From JAJYIV01 sp964616135 (GTDB lineage: Bacteria > Patescibacteriota > Patescibacteriia > UBA9934 > GWF2-40-263): a DNA stretch of 44,507 nt. The notes under the pieces were generated by a model. The model made no database searches, was not told the DNA's origin, and was given only the letters and a program-made list of their open reading frames with translations. How positions within the stretch are numbered: position 1 is the stretch's first letter; the number at the start of each line of letters is the position of its first letter. The stretch is from assembly GCA_964616135.1 (NCBI GenBank), contig CAZTTQ010000005.1, forward strand, positions 1-44,507, written 5' to 3'. Positions 40,392-44,507 of this stretch are shown here, piece after piece. The position numbers were made by a program, and so were the translations under genes.

Positions 40392-41330
40392 ATGGCAGAT
40401 CCGTTTACGGGAATCATCGGACAGGCAAACGCCGTGTCCGTTTTGCGCCGGGCCCTTGCGGCCGGGCGTCTTCCGCATGCGGTGTTGTTCGTCGGCCCTG
40501 CGGGGGCCGGCCGCCGGACCATGGCGGAGGCTCTGCTGGCGGCATTCTTCGGCGCCGCCCCGGACAAAAGCCCGGATTTCATCCGGGTGGGCGTCTTGTC
40601 GGATGAAAAGACGGGCAAGGAAAAAAGCGGCGTGTCCGTGGACCAGATCCGCGACGTCGTGGAACGGTTCAGCCTCTCCTCCTTTAGTGGGAAGAAAGCC
40701 GTGTTCGTGGAAGAAGCGGAACGGCTGACGGTCCAGGCTGCCAATGCGTTGTTGAAGACGTTGGAAGAGCCGCGCGGCGACGCGTTGCTTGTGTTGCGGG
40801 CGCCGTCGGTCGAGTCCGTGCCCGCGACCGTCGTGTCCCGCTGTCAGGTAATTCGGCTCCACCCGTGTCCGCGCGCAGAGTTGGCTACGGCCCTCGGCGT
40901 GCGCGGATTGGCGCCAGACGACGCCTCGCGCCTCGCGGCCCTGTCCCGCGGACGCCCGGGTCGCGCGCTCGCGCTCCTGCGCGACGGTGCCGCCCGCGCC
41001 GCGGCCGACGTCGGCTTTTCCGGGTTCGTGACGGCCTTTGGATCCGACCCCGCGTCCCGCAGCACTCGCGCCTCGGCATTGATTCCAAAGGATGAAGCGT
41101 CCCGAGCTTCAGCGTTTGCCGACACGTTGGATGCCTGGGAAGACGGTCTGCGTGACGCGCTCCTTGCGTCCGCCGGCTGCGCGGACCTTGCGTCCCGCCC
41201 GTGGGAGGAATTGCGCGGCTTAGGTGCCGCAGATTGGTCTGCCCGCCTGCGTGCGTTGGCCGATGTCCGCCGGGACCTGGCCCACCACGTAAATCCGCAG
41301 CTTGCCTTGGAACACATCTTATTCGCCTAG
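40392..41330 (+). CDS. holB: DNA polymerase III delta' subunit-like clamp-loader ATPase
   Basis: 312 aa AAA+ protein. IIGQANAVSVLRRALAAGRLPHAVLFVGPAGAGRRT is the entry region; the P-loop lysine is replaced by arginine (GAGRRT), so ATP hydrolysis is doubtful, as for delta' in general. VSVDQIRDVVERFSLSSF, KAVFVEEAERLTVQAANALLKTLEEP and SRCQVIRL (sensor 1 region) are typical. The zinc-binding cysteines of some delta' subunits are absent. Only 11 nt from the next gene. Confidence 0.85.
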   Translation: MADPFTGIIGQANAVSVLRRALAAGRLPHAVLFVGPAGAGRRTMAEALLAAFFGAAPDKSPDFIRVGVLSDEKTGKEKSGVSVDQIRDVVERFSLSSFSGKKAVFVEEAERLTVQAANALLKTLEEPRGDALLVLRAPSVESVPATVVSRCQVIRLHPCPRAELATALGVRGLAPDDASRLAALSRGRPGRALALLRDGAARAAADVGFSGFVTAFGSDPASRSTRASALIPKDEASRASAFADTLDAWEDGLRDALLASAGCADLASRPWEELRGLGAADWSARLRALADVRRDLAHHVNPQLALEHILFA

Positions 41331-41341
41331 CGACTTTCCCT

Positions 41342-42412
41342 ATGCGCCGTTCCCTCGCGTTCATTCCGCTTCTTTCGCTCTTGGTCCTGACGGGCCAGGG
41401 CTGCACGGTGTTCGGCGGCGCTAAGACGATCGGCACGGCGGATGGCGGTGTCTACCGCACGGGAAACGCCGGGGACAGCTGGGTGCAGGCGGTCGCGTTA
41501 CCGACTGCCAAGGGGGTCGGCACGCTGGCGGGCGCGAACGTCGTCGCGTTGGAGGCGGATCCACAGGATCCGTTGGTCTTCTACGCCGGCACGCGGGAAA
41601 ATGGCTTGGCGTACACGGTGGATGCCGGCGCGTCCTGGCAGCGCCCGCGCCTGGAGGCGCTTCGCGACGGCCTCATCGCGGACGTGGAAGTGGATCCCAG
41701 GGCCACGTGCACGGCCTACGTCGTAAAGGGCCAGCGTCTGTTCAAGACGGCGGACTGCGCCCGCAGCTTTGACCAGGATGTCTTTGTCGAAACGCGCGCC
41801 AACGTCCAGATTTCGGACCTCGCGCTCGATTGGTACAACCCGAAGGTCCTTTGGATGGGGGAAACGAACGGCGACGTCCAGAAATCCGAAGATGGCGGCA
41901 AGACGTGGCGTCGAGCCTTGGATAACAAGTCTGGCGTGACGTCCGTCCTGGTCGGTGCCTCGGACAGCCGCGTGGTTATCGTCGGCACCAAAGGGGGCGG
42001 GTTCTACCGCACCGCCGATGCCGGTGCGTCGTGGACCCAGGCCAAGGAGGAGTTGAAAAAAATGCGCGGAGCGGATACGGTGCTGGCGCTTGCCCAGGAT
42101 GCCAAGGGGAAAGCCGTCGTTGCGGCCACGGAGTACGGCCTGCTGCGCTCGGTAGACGCCGGTGCCACCTGGGAACCCCTGCAACTCCTGACGGCCGCCG
42201 GACAGGTCCAAATCCGCGCCCTGGCCGTCGGACCGGAAAAGCCGGACGCCATCGCCTACGCGGTCGGCGGGACGTTCTATCGCTCCGTTGACGGTGGGAA
42301 GAATTGGACCACGCACAAACTGCCTTCTACGCGCGAACCCCTGCGTCTGCTCCCGGACCTTTCGTCCGCGGACGCCTATTTCCTCGGATTCGCCGCTCCC
42401 ATGAAAAAGTAG
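41342..42412 (+). CDS. YCF48/BNR-repeat lipoprotein
   Basis: 356 aa. The lipoprotein signal ends LTGQGC. The body is a beta-propeller with recurring blades: GGVYRTGNAGDSWVQA, LAYTVDAGASWQRPR, DVQKSEDGGKTWRRAL, GFYRTADAGASWTQAK, LLRSVDAGATWEPLQ and FYRSVDGGKNWTTHK. These are Asp-box/YCF48-type repeats. YCF48 (HCF136) helps photosystem II assembly in phototrophs; here only the fold is shared. Likely a surface-exposed binding or scaffolding protein. Its TAG stop lies in the first heptamer of the downstream repeat. Confidence 0.85.
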   Translation: MRRSLAFIPLLSLLVLTGQGCTVFGGAKTIGTADGGVYRTGNAGDSWVQAVALPTAKGVGTLAGANVVALEADPQDPLVFYAGTRENGLAYTVDAGASWQRPRLEALRDGLIADVEVDPRATCTAYVVKGQRLFKTADCARSFDQDVFVETRANVQISDLALDWYNPKVLWMGETNGDVQKSEDGGKTWRRALDNKSGVTSVLVGASDSRVVIVGTKGGGFYRTADAGASWTQAKEELKKMRGADTVLALAQDAKGKAVVAATEYGLLRSVDAGATWEPLQLLTAAGQVQIRALAVGPEKPDAIAYAVGGTFYRSVDGGKNWTTHKLPSTREPLRLLPDLSSADAYFLGFAAPMKK

Positions 42413-42495
42413 GACGCATAACGCATAACGTAGGACGCTTGAAAAATCGAAATTCAGACGATACACGTTCCACGTTCTACGATTCACGTTCATCT
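42413..42495. repeat. Heptamer hairpin element, copy F
   Basis: GTAGGAC (which includes the preceding stop)-GCATAAC-GCATAAC-GTAGGAC, core with TCGAAATTCAGACGAT, right arm GATACAC-GTTCCAC-GTTCTAC-GATTCAC-GTTCATCT, then the frr ATG. It fills the gap. Confidence 0.88.
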
Positions 42496-43050
42496 ATGCA
42501 CCCGTTCCTCGTCGCCAAAAAACCCGCTTACGACGCCGTCCTGGACCACCTGTCCAAAGAACTCGGCACGCTGCGTACCGGCCGTGCCAACCCGGCCATT
42601 CTTGAGGGGATTAACGTCGTCGCGTACGACAGCGTCATGGACCTGAAGTCCGTGGCGTCCATCTCCGTGCCTGACTCCCGCACGCTGGCCATCCAGCCGT
42701 GGGACAAGTCCTTGTTGCAGGCCATTGAAAAGGCCATCCGGGAAGCCGACATCGGCGTGAACCCGTCGGTGGACGGCGACGCCGTGCGCCTCAACCTGCC
42801 GCAGATGACGGAAGACAACCGCAAGAAGCTGGTGAAAACCATGCATGAACGCATTGAGGACGCTAAGATTTCCCTCCGCAAGGTGCGTGAGGAAGCCCGC
42901 GCGCAGGTTTCCAAGATGGAAGCCGACAAGCAAATGGGCGAGGATGAAAAATACAAGGCATATGAGGAGTTGGACAAGATGACCAAGGAGTACGGTGAAA
43001 AAATCGACACGATGGCCGACAAGAAGGAAGAGGAAATCATGACGATCTAA
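42496..43050 (+). CDS. frr: Ribosome recycling factor
   Basis: 184 aa. LSKELGTLRTGRANPAIL, YDSVMDLKSVASISVPD, AIQPWDKSLLQAIEKAI, DGDAVRLNLPQMTEDNRKKLVK and the C-terminal coiled coil (ISLRKVREEARAQVSKM) are all as expected. Splits the post-termination ribosome with EF-G. Starts directly at the end of a heptamer element. Confidence 0.97.
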   Translation: MHPFLVAKKPAYDAVLDHLSKELGTLRTGRANPAILEGINVVAYDSVMDLKSVASISVPDSRTLAIQPWDKSLLQAIEKAIREADIGVNPSVDGDAVRLNLPQMTEDNRKKLVKTMHERIEDAKISLRKVREEARAQVSKMEADKQMGEDEKYKAYEELDKMTKEYGEKIDTMADKKEEEIMTI

Positions 43051-43054
43051 CCCC

Positions 43055-43080
43055 GCACCCCGCCATCCAGGCGGGTGTGC
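43055..43080 (+). terminator. Hairpin between frr and glyS
   Basis: GCAC-CCCGCC-atcca-GGCGGG-(t)-GTGC followed by CTTTCTC. The U-tract is poor; it may be an attenuating or stabilising hairpin. Confidence 0.55.
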
Positions 43081-43092
43081 CTTTCTCACGGT

Positions 43093-44424
43093 ATGTCTGA
43101 CACGCGCGTTTCGATGGACAAGCTCGTCGCCCTCTGCAAGACCCGCGGCTTCGTGTTTCCCGGTTCCGACATGTACGGCGGCTTGGCCAACTCCTGGGAC
43201 TACGGTCCGCTCGGCGTTGAGTTGAAGAACAACATCAAGCGCCTGTGGTGGAAGATGTTCGTGCAGGAACGCCTGGACATGGTCGGCATTGATGCCGCCT
43301 TGGTCATGAATCCCAAGGTGTGGGAAGCGTCCGGTCACGTCGCCACGTTCTCGGACCCGCTCGTCGAATGCAAGGAATGTCATGAGCGCTATCGCGCGGA
43401 TCAGATTGATTTGTCCGCCGCCTGCGCCAAGTGTGGCCGCAAGGGGGCCTTCACGGCCCCCGCCGCGTTCAATTTGATGATGAAGACCTGGCTCGGCCCT
43501 AAGGAAGACGCCACGGCCGTGGCTTATTTCCGTCCCGAAACGGCGCAGGCCATGTTCGTGGACTTCCCGTTGGTGTTGAACACGTCCCGCAAGCGCGTGC
43601 CATTCGGTATCGCCCAGCAAGGGAAGGCGTTCCGCAATGAAATCACGCCCGGCAACTTCATTTTCCGCACGCGCGAATTCGAGCAGATGGAGATCGAGTA
43701 CTTCGTGCACCCGTCCGAATGGGAAAAGCACTTTGAGCACTGGTTGAAACAGATGCACCTCTGGATGACGGCGGTCGGCATTGACGCCAAGCGCGTGCAC
43801 GACCACGAGATCGAGGCCTCCGAATTGGCCCACTACTCCAAGCGCACGGTGGACATTGAGTTCGAATACCCGTTCGGCCAAAAGGAACTTTACGGCCTGG
43901 CCTATCGCACGGATTTCGACCTTTCCACGCATGCCAAACATTCCGGCGCCAAGGTGGAATACACCGACCCCGTGACGAACGAAAAGTACGTTCCGCACGT
44001 GATCGAACCTTCCTTTGGCGTTGACCGCACGGTGCTGGCCGTCCTGCTGTCGGCCTACCAAGAGGAATCCGTTGCTGCCGCGGAAGGCGAAGAAGCCGAC
44101 GTACGCACCGTGCTGCGCCTGCCCGCCGCCATCGCGCCGGTCAAGGTCGCCATTCTCCCGTTGTCTAAAAAAGAGGAATTGTCCTCCATCGCCCGTCCGC
44201 TGGCGGAAAAACTCGCCAAGCTCTGGCGCGTGGACTACGACGAGACGCAGTCCATCGGCAAGCGCTACCGCCGCCAGGACGAAATCGGCACGCCGTTCTG
44301 CGTCACGGTGGACTTCGACACCCTGAACGACAACGCCGTCACCGTCCGCGAACGCGATTCCATGAAGCAGGAACGCGTCGCCTTGGCCGATTTGGAATCT
44401 TATTTGTCCACGAAGCTCGTGTAG
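43093..44424 (+). CDS. glyS: Glycyl-tRNA synthetase (alpha2 type)
   Basis: 443 aa, class II. FPGSDMYGGLANSWDYGPLGVELK is the GlyRS entry motif. A zinc-binding insert is present (CKECHERYRADQ, AACAKCGRKG). Then come motif 2 (FGIAQQGKAFRNEITPGNFIFRTREF) and motif 3 (VIEPSFGVDRTVLAVL). The anticodon-binding domain has VKVAILPLSKKEEL and GKRYRRQDEIGTPFCVTVD. This is the single-chain dimeric form, not the two-subunit alpha2beta2 enzyme. Followed by heptamer element G. Confidence 0.96.
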   Translation: MSDTRVSMDKLVALCKTRGFVFPGSDMYGGLANSWDYGPLGVELKNNIKRLWWKMFVQERLDMVGIDAALVMNPKVWEASGHVATFSDPLVECKECHERYRADQIDLSAACAKCGRKGAFTAPAAFNLMMKTWLGPKEDATAVAYFRPETAQAMFVDFPLVLNTSRKRVPFGIAQQGKAFRNEITPGNFIFRTREFEQMEIEYFVHPSEWEKHFEHWLKQMHLWMTAVGIDAKRVHDHEIEASELAHYSKRTVDIEFEYPFGQKELYGLAYRTDFDLSTHAKHSGAKVEYTDPVTNEKYVPHVIEPSFGVDRTVLAVLLSAYQEESVAAAEGEEADVRTVLRLPAAIAPVKVAILPLSKKEELSSIARPLAEKLAKLWRVDYDETQSIGKRYRRQDEIGTPFCVTVDFDTLNDNAVTVRERDSMKQERVALADLESYLSTKLV

Positions 44425-44468
44425 TCGTCTTTCAGACGTTCCACGTTCTACGTGATACGATACGCGTT
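44425..44468. repeat. Heptamer element, copy G (right arm)
   Basis: TTTCAGAC core then GTTCCAC-GTTCTAC-GTGATAC-GATACGC-GTT. The last heptamer, GTTATGC, contains the ATG of the next gene. Confidence 0.8.
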
Positions 44469-44507
44469 ATGCCCACCCGCCACGTCTTGGAGAACGGCGC
44501 GCGCGTC
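44469..44507 (+). CDS. Start of an M16-like (insulinase family) protease, truncated by the window end
   Basis: Only 13 codons, MPTRHVLENGARV. The H-x-L-x-N-G-x-x-V opening is typical of processing-protease-like M16 peptidases. The call rests on this short stretch alone. Confidence 0.4.
   Translation, partial: MPTRHVLENGARV

Noticed and set aside
42490..44061. Long open frame (523 codons) on the minus strand opposite frr and glyS
   Set aside because: Shadow of two unmistakable plus-strand genes; its peptide is His/Arg/Val-rich low-complexity with no family features. High GC makes such frames common.

Overview
The window is a gene-dense, high-GC bacterial segment, probably from a Candidate Phyla Radiation (Patescibacteria / Parcubacteria-like) genome. 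The case for this is inference from gene content: DUF4012, a DUF4015-type putative glycoside hydrolase, a C39-like peptidase, a TM0106-type RecB/RNase H nuclease, an N-terminal-only TsaB, an alpha2-type glycyl-tRNA synthetase with a zinc insert, many small membrane-anchored proteins of unknown function and very tight gene spacing. Two 10-N runs show that it is an assembled scaffold. I found no tRNA, rRNA, CRISPR array or transposase.

Layout. 1-5000: co-directional run nth, PAP2 phosphatase, manC-type nucleotidyltransferase, mltG, DUF2207 (ATGA overlaps). 5030-6420: a stand-alone cassette with its own promoter, Shine-Dalgarno and terminator. 6420-13960: uvrD-like helicase, an RskA-like membrane protein, a candidate small RNA, lexA with a palindromic operator facing metK, a cyclophilin lipoprotein (broken by a gap) and a DUF4015 protein. 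14040-15120: two minus-strand cassettes, one an AlaE-type alanine exporter. 15155-20200: RecB-like nuclease, small exported proteins, xseA/xseB and a holin-like membrane protein. 20200-21500: another cassette and tspO. 21570-24150: a visibly AT-richer accessory module, MazG + PD-(D/E)XK/Schlafen-group-3 helicase + Trypco2. 24143-25340: L10 leader, rplJ, rplL. 25375-31800: a phosphatase-like/propeller membrane protein, a regulator, TsaB-like, a mechanosensitive-type protein and two family-2 glycosyltransferases. 32300-38243: a lipoprotein cassette, DUF4012, mreB, a family-4 glycosyltransferase and a TrmB-like regulator. 38247-40290: a minus-strand transcription unit with a long, highly structured leader and small ORFs. 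40376-end: DNA polymerase III delta', a YCF48-like lipoprotein, frr, glyS and the first codons of an M16-like protease.

Two gene-expression styles coexist. Many ordinary genes lack a Shine-Dalgarno; several have a -10 hexamer only 8-10 nt before ATG, as expected for leaderless mRNAs, and others have a pyrimidine-rich tract before ATG. By contrast, a set of orphan genes sits in self-contained cassettes with a TTGACA-like box, exactly 17 bp, a TAnnnT box, a GGAGG ribosome site and a U-tract hairpin.

The most striking unexplained structure is a family of seven intergenic elements made of degenerate heptamers (GTGGAAC / GTAGAAC / GCATAAC on the left arm, their complements on the right). Six fill or lie within the space between one stop codon and the next start codon and end at the ATG; the seventh lies between the L10 leader and rplJ. 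The second is the roughly 330-nt leader at 39914-40244, with a 17-bp long-range helix and UUCG- and GAAA-capped hairpins. The third is the MazG / nuclease-helicase / Trypco2 module, which looks like a conflict (defence) locus.
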